Below the pieces are notes generated by a model. The model made no database searches. It was not told the DNA's origin and saw only the letters and a list, made by a program, of their open reading frames with translations. This document shows, piece after piece, positions 23,701-35,962 of a stretch of DNA of 64,000 nt. A program made the translations under genes and the position numbers. Numbering within the stretch: position 1 is the stretch's first letter; each line of letters begins with the position of its first letter. The stretch spans positions 1 to 64,000 of the forward strand of contig JNEU01001099.1 in the NCBI GenBank assembly GCA_000697475.1, given 5' to 3'. This DNA comes from Lichtheimia corymbifera B2541 (Eukaryota; Mucoromycota; Mucoromycetes; Mucorales; Lichtheimiaceae).

Positions 23701-24937
23701 AGAGACATCAGACCGACGTGAACATGCAGCATCCTGTTGTGGATACGAATGGCAAAGGATCACATATTCTTGCAAACATGGATACTACGAGGTTGTAATG
23801 TGGTTGCACAAGTGTGTAAGCTTATGTATTGCAAGATCATTACCCCACAGGTAGTTTATGAGCTAAGTGAGCAATTAGGATGGCCAGTCTTCTTGATCAT
23901 TTTATCGTAAAATGAAGTAAACCTAGCAGGAATGGTATCACGCACGTGTCTAGGTGAGTGATCTCAAACATTAGATCCACGTGGTATTAGGAGGAACGTG
24001 ACCAAAGAATACCAGTACACTGGTGGTTGTCAAGAAATATAGGATCGCTATGCAGATCCGATACATGTTAGCAAGGCATTTGCCAGTCTCGTTGCACAAC
24101 CAATGTCAGAAGAAATAGGATTATCGCGTCTTGCATGCTCTTTCATCCCAGATAGATATTGGCAGATGAGGATAATCATTTAGCTACTCGGCGGGTACCC
24201 CTTCGATGTTTCCTTCTCGGTTTTAGGCTTTTGAATCAAGGAAAGCACTTGGATACGCTTACAACTGATGCGCTAGTGTGTTCGGCCTTGCTATTGTTAC
24301 ATCACGTTATCATGCACATACCAGCACAATGTACAAAGAAGCTGTCCTCTACCAGTTCCTGGTATTTAAAATGGGTGAAACGGTGAACCAAAGTCGATTT
24401 GAATGTCATCTCGTCTATTGCAGGAAACGTGCGTTTACGTAAAGATCAGCATCCTCAATCCATTAATTACGCTGACAATGAAAATGAGATGGTGTGCAAT
24501 TCATCATTCATGCTGCCTGCGTTCATGGTAAAATTTCCCGTTGCCATGCAACATCACCTTGCCACTGTTTATTCAATGAAGCGTTATGGACGAAGATGAG
24601 ATAAGGATTTCAACCGTGGTTTGTTTATAAGCGTATGTATACAAGCGGTGTGGTAGAGATGGCGACTGTCGTAGATGCATGGGGCGTGGGTTATTTGATG
24701 ATTTGCCTAGATGACCCAATCAGCAGATGCAGCAACGCGCAAAAATTTCGGGGGAGCGTCCCCCCAAAATTTCCTGGATCAGAAATTTTTCAACGCCTAT
24801 GGTTGGAGATGAGACATATTGCATGACGGGATAGCGATAGTCATCCATGCATAAATAGACGCAATCTGCTGGAAACCTACGACTTTTCCACAGCTCGCGT
24901 TCATTATCTTTTCTACTTGACCACATCCCATTATAAT
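23700..24937. other. Intergenic region right of the repeats
   Basis: No supported gene; the frames of 60-75 codons lack family similarity. The segment near 24130-24170 faintly resembles part of the ORF-bearing repeat (TCTTTCATCCCAGAT is shared with copy C). A strong hairpin lies at 24741-24774. The last 100 bases are probably promoter of the SAM-domain gene. Confidence 0.45.
24741..24774. other. Strong intergenic hairpin
   Basis: AAAATTTCGGGGGA is followed after about 2 bases by TCCCCCCAAAATTT: near-perfect 13-14 bp arms with one mismatch, about 165 bases upstream of the SAM-domain gene start. It lacks a T-run and no adjacent gene end is known, so its role is unassigned. Confidence 0.6.
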
Positions 24938-26154
24938 ATGTCATCAACAACATTAGCTGTTTTCCTCGAAGACCTCAACCTTTCCCAATATCAAGATGGT
25001 TTTGTGCGTGCTGGCATAGCAACAGACAATGAAGACGACCTACAGCAGCTGATTCAATTTAATGATGACGAGCTCAGCGAATTCCTAAATGCTGTCAACA
25101 TGCTTCCTTTTCATTCATCCAAGTTTAAAAAGTCTCTGCGAGAGCTACGAGTGAAAACAACACGATCCACCATTGATGGCAACAAAAAGTCCCTTGAACC
25201 AGCAGAACCAGCACCTATGCTTCCAAGTCTCGAACAAATCCTGAGCTCTGTGAGTATTGTAATAGTATACTACATAGCAGTAACTGACACACACATACCA
25301 CATAGCCGACATCGAATCCATCTTGGCTAGGCGATACGTGTACTCGGCGACCTTCTCGAGAAGTCATTGTATCCCATGCTACCATCTATGGTAAACGTAG
25401 CAGTCGACCACTTACTGGATATGAAAAAGCGATCAATGAAGCTGCTATCCACCTTGCTTTACAAGATCCATCTCTGGTAGTCAACAAAGGCGATCTCTTT
25501 GAGCGTGCCAAGCGTAAGCTGTTGATGGATGGCTATCAATACAAGCGTGGCAAAAGTCGATCCAAGCTCACCAAAGAAGTGACCATCTCTTCATGTGCTC
25601 GTTCTACACGTTCCTCCACTGCAACATCCCAACATTGGACCCGTTTGAAGAGAAAAATGCATGCACAACGAGTCTCTGAGGCACGTCAACAAAAGATTCA
25701 TACACTACAGACCCAGTTGGATGACATCCTTGCCAAGCGTCAACCACCACTGGACCATGAACAACATGTTGCACTACAAACGGAGCGTGAGACATTGGCC
25801 AAAGAAATCGCAAAGTTGAAAGCTCAAGAACGTAAACATCAGTGGTACGAACGACGTAAAGCAGAACGGTGTGGTGAAAACCAATATGGTGGTAATAGCC
25901 CGTCATCCTCCTCCTCATCATCATCATCATCAGTTGCAAGCTCCTCTGAAGAAAACGAAGATATGATTGAAGAAAGCGATGTCGCTGATCGTTTTTTTGA
26001 GCATGCTCATCCACCACCATCGCTAACACCTGATCCAACAATCTTCCGGACCAGAGATATACCGCTTTTCCCATCCCCTCCATCTATGCATCAAGATAAA
26101 GCATTCGCACCCACATCATCCATCCGACAATACTGTATCAATACTTGTAATTAA
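24938..26154 (+). CDS. SAM/NCD1-like domain protein with conserved basic block
   Basis: Two exons (24938-25249, 25306-26154; intron phase 0) give 386 aa. Residues 5-70 form a SAM-like fold resembling the NAB conserved region 1: LAVFLEDLNLSQYQDGF, EDDLQQLI, DDELSEFLNAVNML, KFKKSLREL. Such domains self-associate in transcriptional co-regulators. A second block around residues 140-190 (GYEKAINEAAIHLALQDP, KGDLFERAKRKLL, GYQYKRGKSRSK) looks compact, basic and conserved, but I cannot name it; DNA or protein binding is a guess. A coiled-coil with Gln/Glu/Lys heptads follows (about 215-285), then a Ser run and an acidic/Pro-rich tail. The ATG at 24938 is the first in frame after stops. Likely nuclear regulator, by inference only. 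Confidence 0.75.
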
Positions 26155-26419
26155 TGTTACTTTTTTATGTATAAAACGAAAACCATGTATGTGCTATATA
26201 ACCGATTGGTGTAACTATAATCCCCAAAGCCATAGATTGTTCCACATACCATGCATCATCCTTTCCATCACTCTCTGTCATTTCCCAAACTCATCATCAC
26301 GTGTATATATGTAAGCATAGTGAGATCCATACATTTATTGCCAGGGTAGTAGTATCTTGTTTAAATGACACGCATGCAAAAGCATAGCCATTTCTGACAA
26401 TAATATCCGAGCGAGTCGC

Positions 26420-26952
<533 letters not shown>

Positions 26953-27224
26953 TGCGGATACTAAGAAAAGATGGATGTTGATGAATATAACATGGATGGA
27001 TGCATTGGTGTATTCGATGGATGGATTGGATGCCCACCTTTGTTGCAAAGACGAAGGAGGTTGCCTCGGCGCGTTGCAAGCCCACCTCCTTGACCATTGG
27101 CTGAGGTTCAATTCTCCACATCCACCCACCATCCGACTACTCCTTTAAGACACAACCACCCTATAACTCATACTCTTATCCCTTCCCCTGTGAGTAAATA
27201 CTATCAAAAGATAAGATATTTATT

Positions 27225-30200
27225 CTAGTATTTGAGCTTTTGACGTTCCAAAGGAAATTTACGAGCCAAGAAATCGCGTACAGGCCCTAATACCACCAGT
27301 TTCTCATATAAGAGTGCAGCAACAACATTTGCAACACAAAGGCCCCAGAGCTTCCATCGGAAATCACGTGGCATGACATTATGACCAAGTGGTGTATCAT
27401 AAGGTGGAAGCGATGATGGATAGTCATATCCGAGTTGCTTAAGAACGCTTTTGGTCCCACAATTGAATTGAAATGCACAGCTGAAGGGGTTGGGATCAGC
27501 CAGGATCCAATAGAAGATGATAGCAAGATAGGCACTCCATAGCACTACCAAAGCATAATTCCGCCACCAACTTTGTCGATACTTGTCGCCAAAATTAAAC
27601 ACGGCTGCACTGTTGACGAATTGGGTCAAACATACGAGTGATGCGATTTCAGGCTCATAGTATTTGGAAAGCAATGCCCATTTCGACGTATCCACTGTAG
27701 AGCTGTCAAATTCATTGCATCGATACCAGGCTGTGATATGGAATCGGGACGTGGTGAATTAGCGCATGATACAAAAAAATTAAGCCAGCGTACTTACGTT
27801 GCTTGAATAGCATGACAAAGGCACCTGATAGGAAGAGCCAATTGATGACTACAAGTCCAACACATGAAGCTAATGTTTGTGGGCCCAAAAGACGTGCAGT
27901 GGGTCGTTGTGGTGCAAGATCCTTTGCAGCCTTGGCTTGTGACACGGCCCATGTTAAGAGCACGGTAATGAAAAAGTCGACAGCGATCCATACGTATTGT
28001 GGCATACCCATAGCAAAGTAAAACGAAAATATCTTGAGCATCATCATGATTTGCCCGTATACTATATATACTCATGAGCATCTTGTTGCTGCAATAAAAT
28101 GACATTGTATACTCACAAACCAAGTATTTGTATCCGGTGATCGAGGTAACTAATGCAGCACGGCCTTGACGTAGCAACTCGACACAGGAAGCAACGCTAC
28201 GATGACTTGTACTAAAAGGTGACACAATGGATGCTTCGGCATCTGACATGGCAATACCAACATGAGCAGCACGTAGAGCACCGCAATCATTGCCACCATC
28301 ACCCGACATGGCTGTGATACCACGTTCCATATGAAGCTGAACACATTGCACTTTTTGATTTGGTGTCATTCGTGCAAACACACGTACATCCAGCAAGTAA
28401 TGCCGGATCAGATCATGGTCCATCATCCATTGAAACGCTTTGCCGGTCATGGCGAGCTCAATGCTGGTTGCCGGGTTATCAGACATGTATCCATGGAGAC
28501 AGTCAATCATGATTGGCTTTTCATCCTCGGGTGATTCATCCACGTTTCTCCATACGACCGTGTCTTGATAGCGATCATAATCACCTAACAGCACTTTGGC
28601 GCCCTGTGGAACCATCCCACATTGCCTTGCAATATATACGCCGGTCAATGCTGTGTCACCTGTGATCATCACAGTACGTGTTGCACCTCGTTTCAATGCA
28701 GCAATGTTCTCGGCTGTATCCACTTTAAGCTGGTTCTTGAATATGACAAGGCCAATTAGGTTGATATCTTGCTCCATTTGATCTCGACTCCATTCTCGAA
28801 AACAGCTCAAACCACCTATAGCTTCAAGATCCAATTCACGATGAGCCATAGCAAGCACCTGTTGTTGATGATGATTTAGCATATAAAATCATATTGAATG
28901 TTGTTGCTGTCACTTACGTAGCATCCCTGGTGAGCAAGGTTAGCAGTAGCAGAATCATAATTGCCAGGCACAGATGTTGCATTGGAGACCTCCTTGATCT
29001 TTTCATAAGCACCTTTGACAAAGATGTGGATTTTGTTGCTGCGTGTATCCAATACAGCGACAGACATGGACATACGATCGTGCGCAAATTCGAACCTCTT
29101 TACAATATGAAAGGGCGTCACAAGGCCTCCTGGGGATGGTGCAGCGGGGATGATGGTATCAATGTAACCTTTTTCTATATCCTCAGCTGCTCGCTGTTTC
29201 AAGGTCCATCCCGATGAACGGAACATTTCAATATCAACAGGGTTGCCAATATATTGATCATCCAAGGTGGTGACAGCATGGCAAGTTGCAATACCCATTT
29301 TCATCAAATCAGGAACCGCTTGCTGCATATCCAAAAAATGTTGTCCAAATTCGGGAATTGTTTTGATGTCGTCTTTGTCTTGGGTAGGTTCAATGGGTTG
29401 GACGCCATAAAATTCAAGCCCTTCTTTTGTCAAGGTGCCAGTTTTATCAAAGCAAAAGATCTGCACTTTGCCAGCCATCAAGATCCGAGGAAGGTCTAAA
29501 AAGGTTTTTTATCATCTTAGTGAGTACCACCGTAGACAATGAAAAACCAACTCGCACCCACACACACACATACCAACACAATAAATCTTCTTTTTCCTTA
29601 AATGTCCTGAAGCAACCGATTGGCCCACCACCAATGCAGCAGGGAGTAGGGGTGAAACCAATTGAGCAACGGCAAACGTTGCATAGAACCAAGCAGTGGT
29701 GCCTCGCGTATACATCCAAATGGCCAAACACAAAACGATCAGGGCACACGTACACAAGATCAAGATGACTATCTTTAGTTGCTCATCGAAAATAAAGGAG
29801 ACACGTGTTGGGAAAAGGATGCGTTTGACAAGTTGGCCTTTATCAGTAGCTGTTCCTGTTTGTGTCACCAAAGCGGCTACTCGTTGATTGGGATCGGTGG
29901 CATCTCGCTGTGCTTGTGAAATGGTGGTTCCTGCAAATATGGTGCTCGTTTTTCCGGTTCCCATTCGATTGTATGGCGAGTGATCATCGGTGCGTAGTGG
30001 GAATTTACGAATCGGTAAGGGTTCACCCGTCAATGAGCTTTCATCCGCTACGATATTGCCGCTCAATATCACCGCATCACAAGGTGCCACTTTTCCGCTC
30101 TCAACTTCAAAGACATCACCAGGTACCATCTCCGTTGTTGATAATGATTTCCACTCGCCATCTCGTAAAAGGTTGATGTTGTCTGTAAACTCGGCCATGC

Positions 30201-32220
30201 TCTTTATCCGTTTTTCTGCTCGGAGTCGTACAATCACCTTGAATAACGCAGAAAGAAGAATGACACCTGTATCAGCAATGGCCACCTGCCCTAATCATAT
30301 CCATATGTTATAAGACATATACACGTAAGACATCTATCACTTACAGTAATCGTAATAATAAAACAGCCATAGAATTGTAAATTGGTAAATGTAAAAGAAT
30401 GATGTAGCTTCACGTAGTAGTGCCATCATAAAATTGGGCACATAGACTTCAATAAAATTGGTCCCAATCATTTCTTGACGTCTGTGCGCCTCCTCACTTG
30501 TCAACCCCTGATTTTGCTTGGCAAACTCATCGCATTGTCGGCCGAGTTGAAATACGTATGGCAAGAATTGTCGTGTGTCAGAGCTGTAGAGATAGCGTGT
30601 GCATTGGTAGACAAAATATCGAGTACCCGCTTTTGTTTGCTGTAGACGAGCTGTTTTAACCACAACATCGAGGCCAAGCTGATGCTTTGTCGTTTTCTCG
30701 AGCCATCGCACCCCTCGCATGATTGAGTTTTCATGTTCGATAAAGATCATGGCTACATAAGAATGGGATGATTACTACTCTTCTCATGACCATATGTATC
30801 AGTTTGTACCTGGCTCATCCTTCTCCACTTGTACATATTGTCCCTTGTCATATGAGCATCGAATGCGGAAAAAGTTGATCAAGCGATCTCTAAAGAGGAC
30901 CAAGCAAAAGAACCAGATAACGAAAATGTACCATATGCCGATGAACGTCTATAAAACCCATTCAGTATACGGCATTCATTGATGTTGTAAAACCATTCTT
31001 ACACTTGTCTGGATCAATTTGTCACCTCGAAAGAGCAAAAAGTCATTATAGTAATCGTAGGTCATTACAAGCAACAGCACCACCATCCCAGCTGTCTCGA
31101 GTACATAAAGGACAAAGCATGTCATGCCAATGTTATCACGTCTGTAAGCTGTAATCAGCATGGTGTCATCATCCATGGTTTGTGCGTCATCGACGTTGGT
31201 TCCATTGTACTGCTGTTGCATGTTGCCTGGATCTTTTTCTTTTGGTGCATAAAGCTGTTTCATATGCCGCCGCAAGCTTGCATCTTTGTAGTAGTCATCA
31301 ATGACACGCTTAAAAACCAAGCACATGTCAATGTTATCCTCTTGACAATCCACAATCTCGCATCATCCGTCGGTATTACCTTTTCTTGAAGTCGTTTGTA
31401 AGCCAACCATCCTAAGATTGTGCCGATGCAAAGACCATAAAAGGCATAGATGCCAATGTAGATAGGCTCTGTGAAGGTCACGTGACCATATGCAGGTTTT
31501 GGACAGTGGCCCCACATCATGTGGATAGGTTGAGAGACCCAATTTGAAACCGAACTGATACCCAAATGATCGGCACATGCCTGATGGGATGCCAGCTGGG
31601 AGGAGTTGAAGTTTGGAATGTCAACTGTATCACCGGATTTGCAAGGATAGGCTGCAGCACCTTGTTGTAACTTTGGTGCACCACGGCATTCACATTTGGA
31701 TATGATATCAGTTGGACATTGTGTGCGGCAGGTACCATCCACGCAAAAAGTGTGATTGGATGGGCATGTTGGCCGGATATGTAAAGGGCAATCCTCAATA
31801 TCACGCACGCACAGTTGTGGACAAGGGAAGGCGTGGTAAGTCTGCAAGGGACATCGTGTGCCATTGACCTGGTATCCATTGACTACGTGTGTCCAATTAA
31901 GACGCTAGGAATTATCTACCTCCTCTATAAAACAAACCTTCATTGAATTGAGGCATAGCATAGATGAGAGTGGTTTGTGCTATCCATGCTAACAAGAAGG
32001 ACCAATGCAAGGGTGAATTTGGCATGAGCGCAATGTAAGATAAAATGCAGGAAGGAAAGAAGGCGTAAAATAAGATTGATTGCAATGCTGCATACGATAT
32101 TGCGTGATCCCTGTCACACATGTGAAAGAAAGAAAAAAAAAGACTGCCATGCATTGTAGACTTGACACCACGTCTTTGCACACCAAATCCCATCATCATC
32201 CATATTCCCCCAACCACCAT
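27225..32220 (-). CDS. P5-type (P5B/ATP13A-like) transport ATPase
   Basis: Ten exons (32220-31938, 31882-31380, 31338-31003, 30948-30810, 30752-30345, 30290-29574, 29495-28918, 28858-28117, 28061-27798, 27730-27225) give about 1491 aa. P-type ATPase hallmarks are present: SLTGEP in the actuator, FCFDKTGTLTKEGLEF at the phosphorylation site, VMITGDTALTGVYIA, and GDGGNDCGALRAAHVGIA. The upstream RYFVYQCTRYLY block and AEASIVSPFS are P5B signatures; animal ATP13A2/3 move polyamines across endolysosomal membranes and yeast Ypk9 is vacuolar. Unusually, the membrane-4 motif reads VSPLLPAALVVGQS instead of the P5B PPALP. Early lumenal sequence carries a Cys-rich domain of about 130 residues (CPLQTYHAFPCPQLC, CRTQCPTD, CECRGAP). 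The N-terminus is unsettled: a pyrimidine-rich possible acceptor lies near 32120, so the first about 35 residues may be wrong; intron 2 is short (41 nt). Confidence 0.88.
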
Positions 32221-32302
32221 TGAATCACATTGCTGCTGTTGTTTAAGTTGTATTTTCGATTGACGACAAAAAAATCCTTGTTTATGGCAACATTGTACTT
32301 TT

Positions 32303-33034
32303 TTACATAGTCAATTCCTATACGTGGATAATGAAGTGTGAGTGAGTATATACATATACATGCATTGGTTTAAAAGACATGACGTACCATGATGGCGTTG
32401 ACGATATCATTGTTGTTGTTCTTCAAAGCCTTGACAGCCTTGTTGCGAGAAACGTTGGCTTGGCTGACGACCAAGTCAATATCCTTTTCCTCAATACCGG
32501 TAGCGTCAACCTCCTCATCATCATCCTCTTCAGCGGCAGCAGAAGATTCGGCAGCAGCAGCAGTGGAGGGAGCGTTAGCTTCGGTCTCTTCAGCCTTGGC
32601 AGCAGCTTCAGCAGCGAGTTGTTGAGCAGCAGCTTGTTGTGCACGAGCGCGCATATCTTCGATTTGGACCTCACCAAAGACGATGTAGGTATCCGAGTTG
32701 TTGCTCTTGAAAACTTCGGGTCTGCCGATAGCGAACACAATCTACACAAGAGGTATGATTAATCACGTGTAATACGCGTTATAATAGTGATTGTTGATAT
32801 ATAAATACATACACCACGGGCACGAGTGAAAGTGACGCGAGTGATACCAGGAACAGGCTTCAAGCCAAGACCAAGGATAGCCTTACGAGCCTTCTTTTCA
32901 CCACGCGATTGGGGGGTTTCGACAGCAGGGGCAGCTTCAGGCTCACCGGCAGCTTCAGCAGCAGGTTGTTGCTCAGCAACTTCCTCGACCTTGACAGGCT
33001 TTTGCTCGGGCATTTCCTCGACTTTGGCAGACAT
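32303..33034 (-). CDS. EGD2: Nascent polypeptide-associated complex subunit alpha
   Basis: Three exons (33034-32813, 32741-32388, 32317-32303) give 196 aa. An acidic/Ala-Pro N-terminus precedes the NAC domain ([20 protein letters not shown], then [13 protein letters not shown] and [13 protein letters not shown]); a long Ala/Glu linker leads to the C-terminal UBA domain ([34 protein letters not shown]). NAC binds nascent chains at the ribosome exit and prevents mis-targeting. The last exon is a 15-nt piece encoding only Glu-Leu-Thr-Met and the stop; reading through instead gives an atypical VRHVF end, whereas ELTM matches the usual family C-terminus. Start at 33034 follows a probable 5'-UTR acceptor. 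Divergent from the proteasome gene. Confidence 0.95.
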
Positions 33035-33543
33035 TCTGTTGGTAGTCATGCGTTACGCATTAGTGGTTGGAGTCGATAGTGTTGAATAAAAAAGGAGCAG
33101 CACGAGCAGCAGCAGCAGCACATTTATCCGATCGTAAAAAAAAGATATCCATCCATCCATTCATTCATCCATCCATCCATCGGTTCATCTTGTGTGTATG
33201 TGTATGTGTGTGCTGTGTGCTGTAGATAGGATGGGGGTTGTTGTTGGGGAGGGTTACTGTACCTTCAATAAAGAGAAAGAGGGAGTCAGTAAATGTACCT
33301 CTTGCGACCACTAATCTGGACTGGCTGGCTGGTTGGCTGGTTACATCCCCTCTCCCCCACCCACCGGTCATCCAACCCAACCTACCACACACACAAATTG
33401 GAGTGCGCGGTTTACGTCATCCTTGCCATGGCGGAGGTTCATCCAGTCCTAGATGCGTGTGTGTCGGCCCACTGAGTACAATGTGTGATGCCGCGCAAGC
33501 AGCTGTGTGCGCGTCTTTTACATATACCTTTTTACTTTCTATC
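33035..33543. promoter_or_regulatory. Divergent promoter region of NAC alpha and proteasome beta4 genes
   Basis: The two start codons are 509 bases apart on opposite strands. The interval holds an ATCC/ATTC tetranucleotide run at about 33147-33181 and GT-rich sequence after it. No third gene is supported and no specific binding site could be assigned. Confidence 0.55.
33147..33181. repeat. ATCC/ATTC tetranucleotide microsatellite
   Basis: About nine consecutive ATCC or ATTC units in the divergent promoter. Confidence 0.9.
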
Positions 33544-34182
33544 ATGGAGTGCCTCTTTGGAATAACTGGAAAAGACTACACCATCATCGCCGCTGACACA
33601 ACATCAGCTCGCAGCATCGTCGTCATGAAGGGCACCGAAGACAAATCACGCGACCTCAACGATCATACTGTCATGGTCTTTTCAGGAGAACCTGGCGACA
33701 CGGTCAACTTTGCAGAGTACATTCAACGCAACATTAGACTCTACAAAATTCGAAACGATATCGACTTATCACCCAAAGCGGCTGCTACGTTCACACGTCG
33801 GGAACTGGCTGACTCCCTCCGAAGCAGGGTAATGTATATATAGGTCGTTATCATTATGCATCGTGTCTCATACGGTTTATAGCATCCATATGCAGTCAAC
33901 ATGCTGATTGGAGGCTTCAATACAAAGACAGGGGAACCCGAATTGTATTGGGTGGATTATCTCGGTGCTATGGTTCGCTTGCCATTCGGTGCTCAAGGCT
34001 ATGGTGCCTACTTTTGTACTTCATTGATGGATCGCTATCATCATGCCGATATGGATCTCGAACAAGGCAAACAATTGTTGCGTCAATGCATTCAAGAACT
34101 CAAGACTCGATTCATTGTCAATCTACCGCGATTCATGGTCAAGGTCATAACAAAGGATGGTATTCAGGAAATTGAGCTATAG
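33544..34182 (+). CDS. PRE1: 20S proteasome subunit beta type-2 (beta4)
   Basis: Two exons (33544-33828, 33883-34182) give 194 aa, close to the family length of about 200. It starts MECLFGITGKDYTIIAADTT without a cleavable propeptide or N-terminal catalytic Thr, as in the inactive beta4 class. Further family matches are GEPGDTVNFAEYIQRNIRLY, FTRRELADSLRSR, ELYWVDYLGA, FGAQGYGAYF, SLMDRYHH and the C-terminal LKTRFIVNLPRFMVKVI. The subunit is a structural part of the inner beta ring of the 20S core. The gene ends 67 bases before the stop of the convergent chalcone-isomerase-fold gene. Confidence 0.96.
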
Positions 34183-34249
34183 TTATATATATGCATGACG
34201 AAGGAGATGGAGTGGATGATAAAGACCAGCTTTTGTTATATTCATTTAT

Positions 34250-35469
34250 CTATTGATCTTTGTTGTTTAAAAGTGTATCAAATCCTTTGGCAATGTCTTG
34301 TCTCGCCTATATGGATTGGTTAATAATGGGGGCATTGTGTGAAATATATAAATATATATATACTTACAACTTCACTAGCAGGTGTCGTAGGATTCAAATA
34401 TCCCATGACAAAGTTCTTGGCTAACCACGCATTGTTCACTGTGCCCAAATCCTTGCCCTAGAAATCTCTTTAGATACGTGATCCCACTCATCATGATATT
34501 CACTCACCTCGTATTCCATCTTCAAACCACCATCACGGGTCTTTGTAAACACGAATTCAGTGCCCTTTTTAACATTGGAGAGTGGGAATTGGCTCTTGAA
34601 CTCTTGGATAGCCTTCATCACTTCACGTTCCTTTTCTTCTGACATGTCATGAGATTGATCACGCATACGCTGAAGCAAAGATCTTGTAAATCCATCCCTT
34701 AAATGCTGCATGTTGGTTCCTCGAGCAGGCACTATTATATACGATTAATTTCTCCACCTCTACAAGTAAATATGCACTTACCAATACGAATCGTGACATC
34801 CATGGGCTGTTCCAAAAGAGTCATGGCCATGGTTTCTTTTGACAGAAATTCTTCCTTATCAAATTGCTGGATGAATCATTTCGTGAGTCAACCTGGTATC
34901 CATGGCAAGTCATTTCCCTCCATACCTCCCAACCTTTAAGCGTCTTGAGCATACCAATATCTTGACTTCGCATGTATAAGCCGAGAACATAAACATTGAT
35001 ACCAAGGAAGCTGACAGTGCGAGGACCGAGTCCCACCAAGCGTTTCCAATCCGAGTCCGTTTGCAAATTGATAGGGAATGACAGCTTGGTACTTGGCTCT
35101 ATGGATGCATCCATCCAATATCAGTTCTATTCTTTCACATACTGCTCCCTACTCACCTTCAACGGTTCCAGCATATTTGGCTTCTGCAAGTACGGGGTTG
35201 TGCATGGTGTTTTTCCAAGTAAGATAGCCACCTGTGGTAGCCACAAAGCCAGCTGCTACTGCCCATACTGCCATACTAGGAGAAGTGGTGGTGGTGGTGG
35301 TGGTCGCCCGTTGCTGTATGCAACTGCTGTTAGTAAAAAAGATCGCTCTTGTCACCATTCAAAATAAACTTACTGATGCAGCCACCGTGTGCAATTGGCA
35401 GCGCAGTTGCCTTGCCGAAGTTGTTGTAACTCGTGAAAAAAGCTTTAAAGAGTGTGTTGCACGTTGCAT
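34250..35469 (-). CDS. Mitochondrial chalcone-isomerase-fold protein (Aim18/Aim46-like)
   Basis: Seven exons (35469-35374, 35313-35157, 35098-34926, 34866-34782, 34731-34508, 34457-34368, 34306-34250) give 293 aa. Exon 1 encodes a basic, Ser/Thr-rich presequence (MQRATHSLKLFSRV, TSARQLRCQLHTV) typical of mitochondrial import, followed by a possible inner-membrane span (MAVWAVAAGFVATTGGYL). The rest matches the chalcone isomerase-like domain: LVGLGPRTVSFLGINVYVLG, KGWEQFDKEEF, MTLLEQPMDVTIRI, then WLAKNFVMGYLNP. Yeast Aim18 and Aim46 have this fold and lack the plant flavonoid activity; Aim18 binds heme. The acceptor at the start of exon 2 was placed after the perfect TACTAAC branch point. Enzymatic role unknown. 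Confidence 0.88.
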
Positions 35470-35962
35470 ATTGCTTGGTACTTTTGTCAACGTAGTAGAG
35501 TGAAGAAAAGAAGAGGAAAAGAAATCACGTCAGCTGACAAGTGTGTGCACCTGCATGTACAAAACCAACCGCGGTTGATTTTCCGCCGCACATCGTCGTT
35601 GATGGGGATAATGGCTCCCATGGCAACCTGTGGTGATGGAAATAGAATTTAATCGATGCATGACTACATGCTACGTACAATGGATCTATATCCTTTCAAT
35701 GCACCGCTGCGTCTCGACTCATGCTTAGCATGAAACATTCTTGACATTGGAAGACAAGGGCTAGTCTTTTATTTCAATGAAATTGGAAAAAAAAGTGGAT
35801 GATGATGATGATGATGATGATGACTACAAGGATAACATGGTAGTTGTAAAAGTAGTTATCAAAGTGCCATGGATATGCAGAGCGGGGAATGATGATGGCT
35901 ATTATCGGCAGGCATTTTAAGCAAGGGCCGCTTTCACCCTCTTCCACACCACAACATTCTTT
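35470..35962. promoter_or_regulatory. Divergent promoter region of Aim18-like and COA1 genes
   Basis: This 493-base interval separates the start codons of two genes for mitochondrial proteins on opposite strands. It includes a GAT trinucleotide run at about 35799-35823. No gene or assignable binding site was seen. Confidence 0.5.

Noticed and set aside
25604..26083. 159-codon minus-strand frame across the SAM-domain gene
   Set aside because: Antisense shadow of the well-supported plus-strand exon; Met/His-rich runs derive from the sense Ser/coiled-coil codons.
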